Shown here in pieces: positions 1-9,512 of a stretch of 64,000 nt of DNA (positions are counted from its first letter, which is position 1; each line of letters starts with the position of its first letter). The notes beneath the pieces were generated by a model, which made no database searches, was not told where the DNA came from, and saw only the letters and a list, made by a program, of their open reading frames with translations. A program made the translations under genes and the position numbers. Where the stretch lies: the NCBI RefSeq assembly GCF_001278705.1, contig NZ_CP012600.1:558190-622189 (forward strand), in the 5' to 3' direction. The DNA comes from Bacillus gobiensis (GTDB lineage: Bacteria; Bacillota; Bacilli; Bacillales; Bacillaceae).

Positions 1-319
1 TCAGGATTCTGTGATGCTTGATCATTTTCTGCGACAAACACCTCATTTGAATTATGCCAAAGCATTGAAATCAATTTAGTGAATGAAGAAAATTTCGAGC
101 AAAGGACAATGAGTGTATACCTTTTTGTCCAACTGATAAAAAGAAACGTTGTCTTTGACAAACACCTCGTTTGTTCAGTGGATTTTAAATCTTTATCCTT
201 CTACAAACCTTATGATGCCCTGAAATAAATAAGATATTAGCACTTTTATGTTGGTAAAAAGTCGCAATTCCATCATAAGTTTGTTACGATTTAAGAAAAA
301 ATGAGAAAGGAATGAAAAG
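1..319. other. Non-coding region upstream of ecsA with a 17-bp direct repeat
   Basis: I see no gene here. Two 17-mers, 33-49 and 157-173, are identical except at one base (GACAAACACCTCATTTG and GACAAACACCTCGTTTG) and lie 124 bp apart. Between them a GGACAA...TTGTCC pair (about 105-130) faintly recalls the palindromic core of the 52-bp arrays further on. The stretch ends with the AGAAAGGA ribosome site of ecsA. The window edge cuts the region on the left. Confidence 0.5.
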
Positions 320-1060
320 ATGTCTCTTTTAACTGTTCATGAACTTACAGGAGGATATACCCGAAATCCTGTACTAAGAGATGTTTCTTTCACTCTGGAA
401 CCAAAGCAAATAGTTGGATTGATTGGTTTAAACGGAGCGGGAAAAAGCACGACCATCCGCCATATTATCGGTTTGATGGAGCCTCAAAAAGGAACAATCA
501 AGCTGAATGGCAAAACATTTGCAGACGATGCAGAAAGCTATCGATCACACTTTACCTTTATCCCGGAAACCCCGGTATTATATGATGAGCTGACCCTAAA
601 AGAGCATTTAGAGCTTACGGCGATGGCATATGGCTTATCGGAGGAAACCTTAAAGAAAAGGCTGCCGCCGCTGTTAAAAGAATTTCGTATGGAAAAACGG
701 TTAAAATGGTTTCCGGCTCACTTTTCCAAAGGGATGAAGCAGAAGGTCATGATTATGTGCGCCTTTCTCGTTGAGCCTGACCTGTACATCATTGACGAGC
801 CTTTTTTAGGCTTGGATCCTTTAGCGATCAACGCACTGCTTGAACGAATGAACGCCGCAAAACATAGCGGAGCAAGCGTCCTTATGTCGACCCACATTCT
901 CGCGACAGCTGAAAGGTACTGCGATTCATTTATTATTTTACATAATGGACAAGTACGTGCGCTTGGAACGCTTCAAGAGCTGAGGGCCCAGTTTGAGATG
1001 AAGGATGCTTCACTCGACGACATTTATATAGAGCTGACAAAGGAAGAAATTTATGAATAG
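320..1060 (+). CDS. ecsA: EcsA, ABC transporter ATP-binding protein
   Basis: This is the ATPase subunit of the Ecs ABC transporter, which in B. subtilis affects protein secretion, competence and processing of signalling peptides and works with the membrane protein EcsB. The 246-residue length fits EcsA. Walker A (GLNGAGKST) is at about residues 36-44, the signature region reads FSKGMKQK instead of a plain LSGG, and Walker B is IIDEP at about 157. The ATG has an AGAAAGGA site upstream. The reading frame overlaps ecsB by 8 bp, so the two are probably translationally coupled. The assignment rests on the three-gene ecsA-ecsB-ecsC order as well as on the domain. Confidence 0.95.
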   Translation: MSLLTVHELTGGYTRNPVLRDVSFTLEPKQIVGLIGLNGAGKSTTIRHIIGLMEPQKGTIKLNGKTFADDAESYRSHFTFIPETPVLYDELTLKEHLELTAMAYGLSEETLKKRLPPLLKEFRMEKRLKWFPAHFSKGMKQKVMIMCAFLVEPDLYIIDEPFLGLDPLAINALLERMNAAKHSGASVLMSTHILATAERYCDSFIILHNGQVRALGTLQELRAQFEMKDASLDDIYIELTKEEIYE

Positions 1061-2273
1061 CATTAGAAGTATCTGGCAATCAAGGCTGGAAGACCATATT
1101 AAAGAAAGCCGCTCCTATTTAAAATACATGCTGAACGATCACCTGATGATCGTATTGATTTTTTTGTTTGCGGGAGGCGCTACCTGGTACAGCGGCTGGC
1201 TGAAAACGATGCCTGAAAATTTCCCGTCCTACTTGGTGATGGCGCTTTTGCTCGCGCTGATTCTCTCGAGCTCCTATGTTCGGACGTTTTTAAAGGAGCC
1301 TGATTTTGTCTTTTTGCTGCCGATAGAAGCAAAAATGGAGCCTTATTTAAAAAATGCATTCCGGTACAGCTTTGTTTCTCAGCTTTTTTTCCTCGTTGCT
1401 GTATCGATCATTTTTATTCCTTTGTATATAAAAGTGAGCGGGAAGCCTTTTTCGTTTCTTTTGTTTCTGCTTGTCCAGCTGCTTATCTATAAGTGGTGGA
1501 ATCTTGCCGTGGAATGGCGGGTTACGTATTTTAACGACAGTACCATGATCATACTTGATAAAATAGGCCGATTTGCCATCAATTTTGCCGGAGTCTATGT
1601 CGTTCTGCGCTCTTTATACGTTTATTCGATAATCGTTTATGTCATCATGGCTGCAGTACTCATTTGGTTTACCGCCCGAGCAAAGAAAAAATCTTTCAAA
1701 TGGGAACGGCATATTGCCAATGAAATTCAAAGGAAGCAGCGCTTTTACAGAATTGCAAATTTGTTTACTGACGTTCCTCATTTGCGCAAGCAGGCGAAAC
1801 GAAGAAAATATATGGACTGGATGTTGAAGCTGATTCCTTATGAGCAAAATAAGACGTTTCAATACATGTATGCACGAGCATTTATAAGATCCAATGATTA
1901 TTTTGGCTTAGCCATTCGGCTGACCGTTATCTCAGCTCTGATTATTCTGTATTTTTCTGCGAATCAATGGATTACGGCTGGCCTTATTGCGTTTGCCGTT
2001 TTCCTGACTGGAATTCAGCTGACTCCGTTATATGGGCATTTTTCTCAATTGAGTCTTCCTGAGTTATATCCAGTGAAGAAAGAAAGAAAAGCCAGCAGTT
2101 TTTTTACTTTGTTAAAGTCGATCCTAATCATCCAGGCGGCACTCCTTGTGCTCATATCTTTATTCAAAATGCAATGGGCGGGTTCGTTAGCGGGGATGGT
2201 TGCTTCACTTCTTCTCATTTTTGGGATTCTTCCGCCTTATTTCAGCCGCCGATTGAAAAAAATGAACGGATAA
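1053..2273 (+). CDS. ecsB: EcsB, ABC transporter membrane protein
   Basis: This is the integral membrane partner of EcsA. The 406-residue protein has several hydrophobic segments, roughly 28-48, 60-80, 105-130, 180-210, 285-325 and 350-395, with a charged cytoplasmic stretch around 210-270. Length and the immediate overlap with ecsA match B. subtilis EcsB (about 408 residues). The exported or processed substrate of the Ecs system is not settled; links to secretion and to RasP-dependent intramembrane proteolysis are reported for the family. I see no internal promoter before it. Confidence 0.93.
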   Translation: MNSIRSIWQSRLEDHIKESRSYLKYMLNDHLMIVLIFLFAGGATWYSGWLKTMPENFPSYLVMALLLALILSSSYVRTFLKEPDFVFLLPIEAKMEPYLKNAFRYSFVSQLFFLVAVSIIFIPLYIKVSGKPFSFLLFLLVQLLIYKWWNLAVEWRVTYFNDSTMIILDKIGRFAINFAGVYVVLRSLYVYSIIVYVIMAAVLIWFTARAKKKSFKWERHIANEIQRKQRFYRIANLFTDVPHLRKQAKRRKYMDWMLKLIPYEQNKTFQYMYARAFIRSNDYFGLAIRLTVISALIILYFSANQWITAGLIAFAVFLTGIQLTPLYGHFSQLSLPELYPVKKERKASSFFTLLKSILIIQAALLVLISLFKMQWAGSLAGMVASLLLIFGILPPYFSRRLKKMNG

Positions 2274-2334
2274 TGAAACTTTTTTCGCGAGGAAGACGTA
2301 TTAGTATGTAAATCATAAAATGAGGTGCAGGATC

Positions 2335-3030
2335 ATGAATGATCGCGAGCTTTACTTAGACGAAGCGAATGAGTGGAAGCTCCGTTTTCTGAGAAAATCT
2401 TCAAAAATAGAAAGGATGTCCAAAGGCATTCAGAATAAGGTAAATGAGCGTATTCCTGAAAAAGTCCATACGTTTGTAACAGAAAGCATTAAAAAAATGG
2501 TTGAAACAACGCTTGTAGGCAGCAACCTTACAACATTTAAAAAAAGCACGGGCGGATTATCACTAAGAGAGAAAGATAAGCTTGCCAAACAAACGATCCT
2601 CGGTTACCAAAAGGCGGCTGCTGTCGAAGGAGCCGGCACAGGGGCTGGAGGATTCCTAATAGGATTGGCTGATTTTCCGTTATTATTGAGCATTAAAATG
2701 AAGTGCTTGTTCGAGCTTTCGTCCATTTATGGATTCGATGTAAAAAAGAAAGAAGAACGGGTATTTTTACTCTATATTTTTCAGCTTGCTTTTTCCAGTA
2801 ATGAGCATAGAAAAAACATTTTTCAAACGCTAGAAGAATGGGAAACGAAAAAGGATGAAATTGATTGGCGAAAATTTCAGCAGGAATACAGGGATTATAT
2901 AGACTTGGTCAAACTATTTCAGCTTGTGCCCGGGATAGGAGCGGTCGTCGGAGGAGTAGCGAACTATAAATTGGTGGGGCAGCTTGGCGAAGCAGCCAGG
3001 CATGTGTTTCATTTAAGACTACTTAAATAG
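2335..3030 (+). CDS. ecsC: EcsC family protein
   Basis: EcsC-family protein, third gene of the ecs group; its molecular function is unknown. I chose the ATG at 2335 because GAGGTGCAGGA lies just before it. The ATG at 2320 would start inside that ribosome site. This gives 231 residues, close to the family length. The central part (about 100-130 of the product) contains a glycine-rich hydrophobic segment, AAAVEGAGTGAGGF, which may associate with a membrane. A hairpin terminator follows directly. Confidence 0.9.
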   Translation: MNDRELYLDEANEWKLRFLRKSSKIERMSKGIQNKVNERIPEKVHTFVTESIKKMVETTLVGSNLTTFKKSTGGLSLREKDKLAKQTILGYQKAAAVEGAGTGAGGFLIGLADFPLLLSIKMKCLFELSSIYGFDVKKKEERVFLLYIFQLAFSSNEHRKNIFQTLEEWETKKDEIDWRKFQQEYRDYIDLVKLFQLVPGIGAVVGGVANYKLVGQLGEAARHVFHLRLLK

Positions 3031-3033
3031 GAG

Positions 3034-3064
3034 GCGGGTCTTATATGTAAGGCCCGCTTCTTTG
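3034..3064 (+). terminator. Terminator of the ecs operon
   Basis: GCGGGTCTTA and TAAGGCCCGC form a 10-bp stem with one G-U pair and a four-base loop, followed by TTCTTTGTT. It lies four bases after the ecsC stop codon and just before the 3' end of the convergent transporter gene. Confidence 0.7.
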
Positions 3065-4444
3065 TTAAAGCAAGAAAATTGCTGCAATAGTTGTTACGAC
3101 TAAGCCGACGAGTACGGGAATCATATTTTTTCTGGCAAGCAAAAACGGATCCACCCGGCAAATTGCAGCGGCCGGAATCAGTGCCCAAGGAATTATCGTT
3201 CCCCCGCCAACCCAAATAGCCGCTATTTGGCCAAGTGCTGTTAAGACCGCAGGATCGGCACCTACTGCGCTTGAAAAAAGCTTTGCAATCGATCCGGCCA
3301 GTGAAATTCCTGAAAAGCCCGAGCCGTCAAGCCCGGTAACTGCACCTGCAACAGTTAGAGTAACCGCTGCGATTTCGCCAGTAAGAGGGACGACATGGGC
3401 AAGCGCAATCCCCAAATCATTGACAATGCCTGTTGATTCGTCCGGCAAGGTGTCCGGGATCAGCGTTTCAAAAGCAGAGTCTCCTAAGTAAAAGAAGGCA
3501 GCAATCGGAATGACGGGACCGAACACCTTAAATCCAAATTGAAAGCCATGAATAAAATATCCGGTAATTTTTTCAAGGTTCTTATGCTTATAGGTAACGA
3601 AATGGATAAGAAGAAGGATGATAATACTTGTTCCGCCGATTAAAGCCGTAGCTTCACCGCCCTGCAGATCAAGCAGTATCATGAAAATAATATCCGAAAT
3701 AAATACAATTGGTATGATTGAGGCGAGAACAATCCGCCACTTTTTAGCCAGCAGAAAGTCTTCGTTTGATTTCTCAAACCCATAAAGCTCACCTGTTACT
3801 AATTCATTTTTTCTGCTTCGTACGATCATTAAAAACGCTGTAAAAGTCGTAACCACTCCCATAATGATAACGAGAGGAATGCTTGCTGACAGTACATCCT
3901 GCACTGGAATTCCAGCCGCATCAGCCGTCAGCTTTGGCGCGGCCTGGATGACAAAATCCCCGGATAAGGCAAATCCGTGGCCGAATAGGTTCATGGCCAT
4001 GGCAACAGAAATCGGCGGAAGCCCTGCCTTTATTGCGACTGGCAATAAAACAGCTCCGATTAAAGCCACTGCTGGAGAAGGCCAAAAAAAGGAAGAAATA
4101 ATGAACATAAGTGCACCAATGACCCAATATGCCATAATCGGTCCTTTGATTATTCTTGTGAATGGGTAAACCATCATTTCGTTAATGCCGGTGTTCGTCA
4201 GCAGGGAGCTCAACGAAACGATAAAACAAATAATGAAAATTGTCGGCAATAGCTCTGTCGTTGCATAAATCAGACTATTAAATATGGTACTGATAGAGGA
4301 AGTGAAAGAGTGTGTTGCTGCAAGGGCGATGAAAAAAATGCCAAGAAGTGAGATGAAAGTCGTATCTTTGCGAAACACCATGAAAAGAATAATAGCCGCA
4401 ATGAAACTAAGAAAAAGATAGTGGACAAACGTCAGCTCTATCAT
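3065..4444 (-). CDS. Putative carboxylate/ion transporter, multi-pass membrane protein
   Basis: This 459-residue protein is almost entirely membrane-embedded, with about 11-12 hydrophobic segments and two pseudo-symmetrical halves. That resembles secondary transporters of the IT/GntP-like superfamily (C4-dicarboxylate, gluconate, citrate types). I cannot name the substrate from sequence. The ATG at 4444 has GGAGTG nine bases upstream. It is a single gene, convergent with ecsC and in the same direction as hmoB. B. subtilis has no transporter of this kind at this place as far as I recall, so it is probably an accessory insertion. Confidence 0.6.
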   Translation of the reverse strand: MIELTFVHYLFLSFIAAIILFMVFRKDTTFISLLGIFFIALAATHSFTSSISTIFNSLIYATTELLPTIFIICFIVSLSSLLTNTGINEMMVYPFTRIIKGPIMAYWVIGALMFIISSFFWPSPAVALIGAVLLPVAIKAGLPPISVAMAMNLFGHGFALSGDFVIQAAPKLTADAAGIPVQDVLSASIPLVIIMGVVTTFTAFLMIVRSRKNELVTGELYGFEKSNEDFLLAKKWRIVLASIIPIVFISDIIFMILLDLQGGEATALIGGTSIIILLLIHFVTYKHKNLEKITGYFIHGFQFGFKVFGPVIPIAAFFYLGDSAFETLIPDTLPDESTGIVNDLGIALAHVVPLTGEIAAVTLTVAGAVTGLDGSGFSGISLAGSIAKLFSSAVGADPAVLTALGQIAAIWVGGGTIIPWALIPAAAICRVDPFLLARKNMIPVLVGLVVTTIAAIFLL

Positions 4445-4514
4445 GATATCACTCCATTTGGGCTTTCATTTTTTACAGATTATGCATCCGCAAACAGAGT
4501 GTGAGAATCGGTTT

Positions 4515-4552
4515 TCTAAAAAAGAATGCCCCTCCTCATGATAAGGAGGCTA
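4515..4552 (-). terminator. Terminator of hmoB
   Basis: On the minus strand, GCCTCCT...AGGAGGGGC forms a GC-rich stem with a short loop, followed by ATTCTTTTTT, immediately after the hmoB stop codon. Confidence 0.7.
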
Positions 4553-4555
4553 ACG

Positions 4556-5053
4556 TTATTCTACCGCATAGTAGGAAGCGACATAAGGAGGGCGCAAAAA
4601 TATCGATTGATGCTTTTTTTCTTTTGGTGAAGAATCGGAATGTGCTTGTTCAAAGGAACTTGAATTTTTCCATGAAGTAAATTCGTGTTCTGATTCCCAT
4701 AACGTTACGATTAAATACGTGTCACTTTTGATCGGCCGTAATAATCGAAGCGCTATGAAACCAGGCTCAGATTCGATATTTCCGGAGCGGTTTTTAAATC
4801 GGTTTTCAAAAAGAGGCCTGCTTTCCGGTGAAACGGGAATGTGATTAAAAGCAGCATACTCGCACGCACGCAATTCTCCCGCTCGATCAATAACTTCATA
4901 TTTATGAGGGGACTGAAACAAAGATTTGTTGTCCGATTCATAAAAAAGAATCGCCTGATCTTCACCGTGCATGATATGCAACTTTTCATTTGTATGATTA
5001 TGTGAGAATTTTTGCAAATAATCAAGAGTGCCGTAAGTGACATAAAAAAACAT
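4556..5053 (-). CDS. hmoB: Heme-degrading monooxygenase HmoB
   Basis: Antibiotic-biosynthesis-monooxygenase-fold enzyme that degrades heme to release iron; the B. subtilis counterpart is HmoB (YhgC, about 166 residues). The ABM domain lies in the C-terminal half. It contains the conserved block RPLFENRFKNRSG, with the heme-site Asn, then EPGF and the TLWES segment typical of the IsdG/HmoB group. I chose the ATG at 5053, nine bases after AGGAG. The TTG at 5062 touches that site and is unlikely to be used. The product has 165 residues. It is divergent from pbpF, as in B. subtilis, and fits the heme and iron theme of this region. Confidence 0.92.
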   Translation of the reverse strand: MFFYVTYGTLDYLQKFSHNHTNEKLHIMHGEDQAILFYESDNKSLFQSPHKYEVIDRAGELRACEYAAFNHIPVSPESRPLFENRFKNRSGNIESEPGFIALRLLRPIKSDTYLIVTLWESEHEFTSWKNSSSFEQAHSDSSPKEKKHQSIFLRPPYVASYYAVE

Positions 5054-5159
5054 TTTTATCAACTCCTGCTTAATAGTATAACAAAAGAACGAGGGGCCTC
5101 TAACTGTCGATATGCTAGTATATACAGAAAAACTTAAATTCTTTCAGCCCGTGCTTGCG

Positions 5160-5188
5160 GGATAATTATAGAAAAACTTCCCATACTA
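5160..5188 (+). promoter_or_regulatory. Candidate sigma-G-type promoter of pbpF
   Basis: GGATA (5160-5164), a 17-bp spacer and CATACTA (5182-5188) resemble the forespore sigma-G consensus (GYATR, then CATNHTA), with one mismatch in the -35 box. B. subtilis pbpF is known as a forespore gene. The match is by eye only. Confidence 0.45.
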
Positions 5189-5217
5189 CCAGTATATGAG
5201 GACAAAAGGAAAAAGGG

Positions 5218-7380
5218 GTGACGCCATTGACATTAAAAAAATACATCTATCTTCCGCTATTAATTGGGGTTTTAACCTTCGTTCTTGCACTCGTTGTTTA
5301 TCTTATCATCTTACTTCTTGGAAATTACGTCATTGATGAAAAAAAATTGGTCATGAATGCTTCAACGAAAATTGTCGACAATCACGGCGAACAAGTGGAC
5401 GAACTATTCGTTGAAAATCGAGATCCTGTTTCATTCGATGACATCCCTGATCATGTGGCAAATGCATTTATAGCCGTAGAGGATCAAAGGTTTTATGAAC
5501 ATCCGGGGATTGACGTGAAGTCGATATCCAGGGCGCTGTACAGGGATATGATCGCCGGAGGGAAAGTGGAAGGCGGTAGTACCATCACCCAGCAGCTGGC
5601 GAAAAATATTTTTTTATCAAATGATAAAACCTTTTTGCGAAAAACAAAGGAAGTTATTATTGCACTAAACCTTGAAAAACGTTACACAAAGGAGAAGCTG
5701 CTTGAAATGTACATGAACCAGCTCTATTTTGGACATGGTGTGTACGGGATTCAGGCAGCAGCCAATTATTATTATAGTAAAGATGTCAAAGACTTAACCG
5801 TCAGTGAAGGAGCTGTACTTGCATCAATTCCGAAGGCCCCGTCCAATTATTCGCCGATCCTTCATCCCGATAAAAATCTAGAAAGAAGAAATACAGTCAT
5901 TTCTCTTATGCATGACCAGGGATTTTTGACGGCAAAAGCTGCATTGCAGGCACAAGGGAATACACTTGGACTTCATGTACAAAAGAGCTCGGAAAAGCCG
6001 TGGCTGGACAGTTATATCGACCTGGTCGTTAAAGAAGCGGAAAGCAAATACAGTATATCTGCGGAGCAGCTTTATCAAGGCGGCTATACGATACGTGTGC
6101 CTATGGATGCCAGGCTCCAACAGGCCGCATATGAGCTTATGAAAGAAGAAGGCTATTTTCCCGGAACTGATAAGAAGGCAGAAGGAAGTGCTGTGTTTAT
6201 CGATAATAATTCCGGTGGAGTCGCAGCGGCGATCGGAGGCAGGGAATATGCCCCGAGAGGATATAATCGGGTAATCTCTAATCGGCAGCCTGGATCCGCC
6301 TTTAAGCCAATCGCTGTATTCGGACCTGCAATGGAGGAAAAGGTGTTTCAACCGTATTCACTTCTTGATGACAGCAAGCAATCCTACGGTGGCTATACTC
6401 CGCGAAATTATGATGGTCAATACAAAGGAAAGGTTTCGATGGTCGACGCGATTGTTTTCAGTAAAAATGCGCCTGCTGTCTGGACGCTTAACCGACTCGG
6501 GACAGAAACGATTCAGCCTTATTTGGAAAAAGTGAATATCAATATTCCTGACAAGGGCCTTGCCGTCGCACTGGGCGGACTTGAAACCGGTGTTTCTCCT
6601 TTGCAAATGGCTGGTGCTTATCGTACCTTTGCCCATGACGGATCGTACGAAGAACCCTATTTTATCCAGAATATAACCGACCAAGACGGGGAAGAAATCA
6701 TTACTCATAAAAGCAAACAGCAAAATGTTTACAGCAAGCAAACTGCTTGGAATATGACACGAATGCTGCAGGAAACCGTCTTGACCGGCACAGCGAAAAA
6801 CGGAAGCTACGACGGAGACCTTGCCGGGAAAACCGGCTCGACCTCTTATACAGAGGTGAAAGGGGCTACGAAGGATGCGTGGTTTGCAGGATTCAATCCA
6901 AATGTAACTGGCGCGATATGGATGGGATATGACAAAACGGATAAAGAGCATTATTTAAAAGGGGGGAGTCAGTATCCGACTAAGCTTTTCAAGGATATTT
7001 TGACAAAAGCAGGAGAAGGCAAAAATCTAACCTTTCAAAAGCCTGATGATGTAAAAGAGCTTGACCGGCCGATCCGTCTCGCGGCAGTTGAGAAGGTAAC
7101 TGCAGATTATTCCTTCAAGGCTCTCGGTTTTTTCACTGTCACGCTGAAATGGAACAATCAGGAGGACGATCGGGTTATTTATCGAATTTATGAAAAAAAG
7201 GATGGAAACGAGACACTGCTCGAATCAGTAAAGGGAGAAAACAGCTTTACGATTTCGTTCAGTAATGTGTTTTCAGATACATCTTACAGAGTCGTCCCTT
7301 ATAACAGCCAAACAAATGAGGAAGGAAAAGGGCCTGGATACGTAAAGCCAAAGTTGTTCACTTCACAAATACAGTCCTAG
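5218..7380 (+). CDS. pbpF: Penicillin-binding protein PbpF (class A, bifunctional)
   Basis: Class A penicillin-binding protein that polymerises and cross-links peptidoglycan; PbpF (PBP2c) acts mainly in sporulation and germination in B. subtilis. The 720-residue chain has an N-terminal membrane anchor (about 10-38). A GT51 glycosyltransferase domain follows, with EDQRFYEHPGID and GGSTITQQLAKN. The transpeptidase domain carries the active serine in PGSAFKP, the second motif SKN and the third motif KTGST. A small FN3-like tail closes the protein. The GTG at 5218 is used here. The TTG at 5227 behind AAAAGGGGTGA is an equally good start and would shorten the product by three residues. It sits between hmoB and hemE, as in B. 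subtilis. Confidence 0.95.
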   Translation: MTPLTLKKYIYLPLLIGVLTFVLALVVYLIILLLGNYVIDEKKLVMNASTKIVDNHGEQVDELFVENRDPVSFDDIPDHVANAFIAVEDQRFYEHPGIDVKSISRALYRDMIAGGKVEGGSTITQQLAKNIFLSNDKTFLRKTKEVIIALNLEKRYTKEKLLEMYMNQLYFGHGVYGIQAAANYYYSKDVKDLTVSEGAVLASIPKAPSNYSPILHPDKNLERRNTVISLMHDQGFLTAKAALQAQGNTLGLHVQKSSEKPWLDSYIDLVVKEAESKYSISAEQLYQGGYTIRVPMDARLQQAAYELMKEEGYFPGTDKKAEGSAVFIDNNSGGVAAAIGGREYAPRGYNRVISNRQPGSAFKPIAVFGPAMEEKVFQPYSLLDDSKQSYGGYTPRNYDGQYKGKVSMVDAIVFSKNAPAVWTLNRLGTETIQPYLEKVNINIPDKGLAVALGGLETGVSPLQMAGAYRTFAHDGSYEEPYFIQNITDQDGEEIITHKSKQQNVYSKQTAWNMTRMLQETVLTGTAKNGSYDGDLAGKTGSTSYTEVKGATKDAWFAGFNPNVTGAIWMGYDKTDKEHYLKGGSQYPTKLFKDILTKAGEGKNLTFQKPDDVKELDRPIRLAAVEKVTADYSFKALGFFTVTLKWNNQEDDRVIYRIYEKKDGNETLLESVKGENSFTISFSNVFSDTSYRVVPYNSQTNEEGKGPGYVKPKLFTSQIQS

Positions 7381-7493
7381 AATACGGCAATTTTTTGAAC
7401 GTTAAATCGAATTAGTGTACCCCGTACAAAAAAAGCGTTATATTGGACTAGGAGAAATGAACGTTTTGGTGACTCTTGAAAGGTGGACAATTC

Positions 7494-8540
7494 ATGACGA
7501 GTGTTTTTAATGACAGGTTTTTAAAAGCCTGCCGCGGAGACAAAACGGATACGGTCCCTGTTTGGTTTATGAGACAGGCGGGCCGATCCCAGCCGGAATA
7601 TCGGGCTTTAAAAGAAAAGTACGGCTTGTTTGAAATTACACACCAGCCCGAATTATGTGCTTATGTAACAAGGCTTCCTGTTGAACAATATGATGTTGAC
7701 GCAGCAATCCTTTACAAAGATATTATGACCCCTATACCGGCAATAGGAGTTAACGTGGAAATTAAAAACGGAATCGGTCCGGTTATTGACTCACCTCTTC
7801 GAAGCGTGCGAGATATTGAAAAAATTGGTGAGCTTGAACCGGAAAATGATATCCCGTATGTGCTTGATACGATAAAGCTTTTAACTAGGGAACAGCTCAA
7901 TGTACCGTTGATCGGATTTTCAGGCGGGCCGTTTACTGTAGCGAGCTATTTAATTGAGGGCGGACCTTCAAAAAATTACAACAAAACAAAAGCGTTAATG
8001 CACAGTGATCCTAAAGCCTGGGAGCTTCTTATGAAAAAGCTTGGACAAATGACAGTGACATATCTCAAGGCTCAAATCCATGCAGGCGCAAAAGCGGTGC
8101 AGATATTCGACTCTTGGGTAGGTGCGCTGAATGTAGAAGATTACAAGAAACACGTAAAACCAATCATGAATGACATTTTCTCATCGTTAAAAGAAGAAAA
8201 TGTACCGATGATTATGTACGGTGTAGGAGCTGGCCATCTCACCGGCGAATGGGACGATCTACCTTTGGATGTTATCGGGTTGGACTGGAGAATCCAAATC
8301 GAACAAGCGAGAAAAAAAGGCATCACAAAGGCGCTCCAAGGCAATTTGGACCCCACTGTATTGCTGGCTCCTTGGGACGTAATTGAAGAAAAGACGAAGC
8401 AGATTCTTGACCAGGGAATGGAGTCGGACAAATATATTTTTAATCTTGGCCACGGCATTTTCCCTGAAATTCTTCCAGAAACACTTAAGAAATTGACATC
8501 ATTTATTCATACCTATTCAACAAATCAGAAGCAATCTTAA
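7494..8540 (+). CDS. hemE: Uroporphyrinogen decarboxylase HemE
   Basis: HemE removes four acetate carboxyl groups from uroporphyrinogen III to give coproporphyrinogen III in the cytoplasm. The family signature [16 protein letters not shown], with the substrate-binding arginines, lies near residues 22-37. The second signature GFSGGPFT is at about 140. I chose the ATG at 7494 because GAAAGGTGG precedes it by seven bases. The frame is open further upstream, but that stretch includes the ribosome site. The product has 348 residues, a normal length. hemH starts 19 bp after its stop and hemY follows, so the three are one operon. Confidence 0.97.
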   Translation: MTSVFNDRFLKACRGDKTDTVPVWFMRQAGRSQPEYRALKEKYGLFEITHQPELCAYVTRLPVEQYDVDAAILYKDIMTPIPAIGVNVEIKNGIGPVIDSPLRSVRDIEKIGELEPENDIPYVLDTIKLLTREQLNVPLIGFSGGPFTVASYLIEGGPSKNYNKTKALMHSDPKAWELLMKKLGQMTVTYLKAQIHAGAKAVQIFDSWVGALNVEDYKKHVKPIMNDIFSSLKEENVPMIMYGVGAGHLTGEWDDLPLDVIGLDWRIQIEQARKKGITKALQGNLDPTVLLAPWDVIEEKTKQILDQGMESDKYIFNLGHGIFPEILPETLKKLTSFIHTYSTNQKQS

Positions 8541-8559
8541 CTTTTTCGAGGTGTGAAAA

Positions 8560-9498
8560 TTGGATAAAAAGAAATTGGGCCTATTGGTAATGGCCTACGG
8601 CACGCCATATAAAGATGAAGATATTGAACCTTATTATACACATATTCGCCGAGGGAGACCTCCGGAGCCATCTATGCTGCAAGATTTAAAGAATCGGTAT
8701 GAAGCAATCGGAGGTATCTCTCCGCTTGCAAAAATAACGAAAGAACAAGCGGAAAGTCTTGAGCAGCGGCTGAATGAGTTACAAGACGAGGTCGAGTTTA
8801 AGGTGTACATCGGCTTAAAACATATTTCACCCTTTATTGAGGACGCAGTTACCGCTATGCACGCGGATGGGATTGAAGAAGCAGTCAGCATCGTACTTGC
8901 CCCGCATTATTCGACATTTAGCGTGAAGTCATACAATTCCCGGGCAAACAATCAGGCTGAAAAACTCGGCAATTTAAAAATCACCTCGATCGACAGCTGG
9001 TATGATGAACCCAAATTTCTTTCTTACTGGATCGAGCAAATCAAACAGACATATGAGCAGATGACTCCGATTGAAAGAAATGCAGCGGTGCTTATCGTTT
9101 CTGCGCACAGTCTGCCGGAAAAAATCAGAGCTTCTGGAGATCCTTATGAAGATCAGTTGAAGCATTCAGCAGATTTAATCGCAAAAGGTGCAGGGATTTC
9201 TGACTATACGATTGGCTGGCAAAGCGAGGGGAATACGCCTGATCCTTGGCTCGGTCCGGATGTCCAGGATCTGACGAGAGACCTATTTAACGATGGCTAT
9301 CGTACGTTTGTCTATGCGCCGGTAGGCTTTGTCGCAGATCATCTTGAAGTATTATACGATAACGATTATGAATGCAAGGCTGTGACAGACGAATTAGGTG
9401 CTGCGTATTACCGGCCACAAATGCCTAACGCCCGTCCCGAATTTATTGATGCACTTGCAGATGCAGTTTTGCGCGTAAGTGAACGAGATATATTTTAA
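8560..9498 (+). CDS. hemH: Ferrochelatase HemH (coproporphyrin-type, CpfC)
   Basis: Ferrochelatase inserts Fe2+ into the porphyrin. In Firmicutes the substrate is coproporphyrin III, giving coproheme (CpfC). The 312-residue protein opens with LLVMAYGTP, has the catalytic His in FSAHSLP-like context ([10 protein letters not shown], about residue 183) and the late acidic cluster near [14 protein letters not shown]. It uses a TTG start behind GAGGTG. It is soluble or peripheral to the membrane and couples hemE to hemY. Confidence 0.96.
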   Translation: MDKKKLGLLVMAYGTPYKDEDIEPYYTHIRRGRPPEPSMLQDLKNRYEAIGGISPLAKITKEQAESLEQRLNELQDEVEFKVYIGLKHISPFIEDAVTAMHADGIEEAVSIVLAPHYSTFSVKSYNSRANNQAEKLGNLKITSIDSWYDEPKFLSYWIEQIKQTYEQMTPIERNAAVLIVSAHSLPEKIRASGDPYEDQLKHSADLIAKGAGISDYTIGWQSEGNTPDPWLGPDVQDLTRDLFNDGYRTFVYAPVGFVADHLEVLYDNDYECKAVTDELGAAYYRPQMPNARPEFIDALADAVLRVSERDIF

Positions 9499-9512
9499 AG
9501 AAGGCGATTGAT

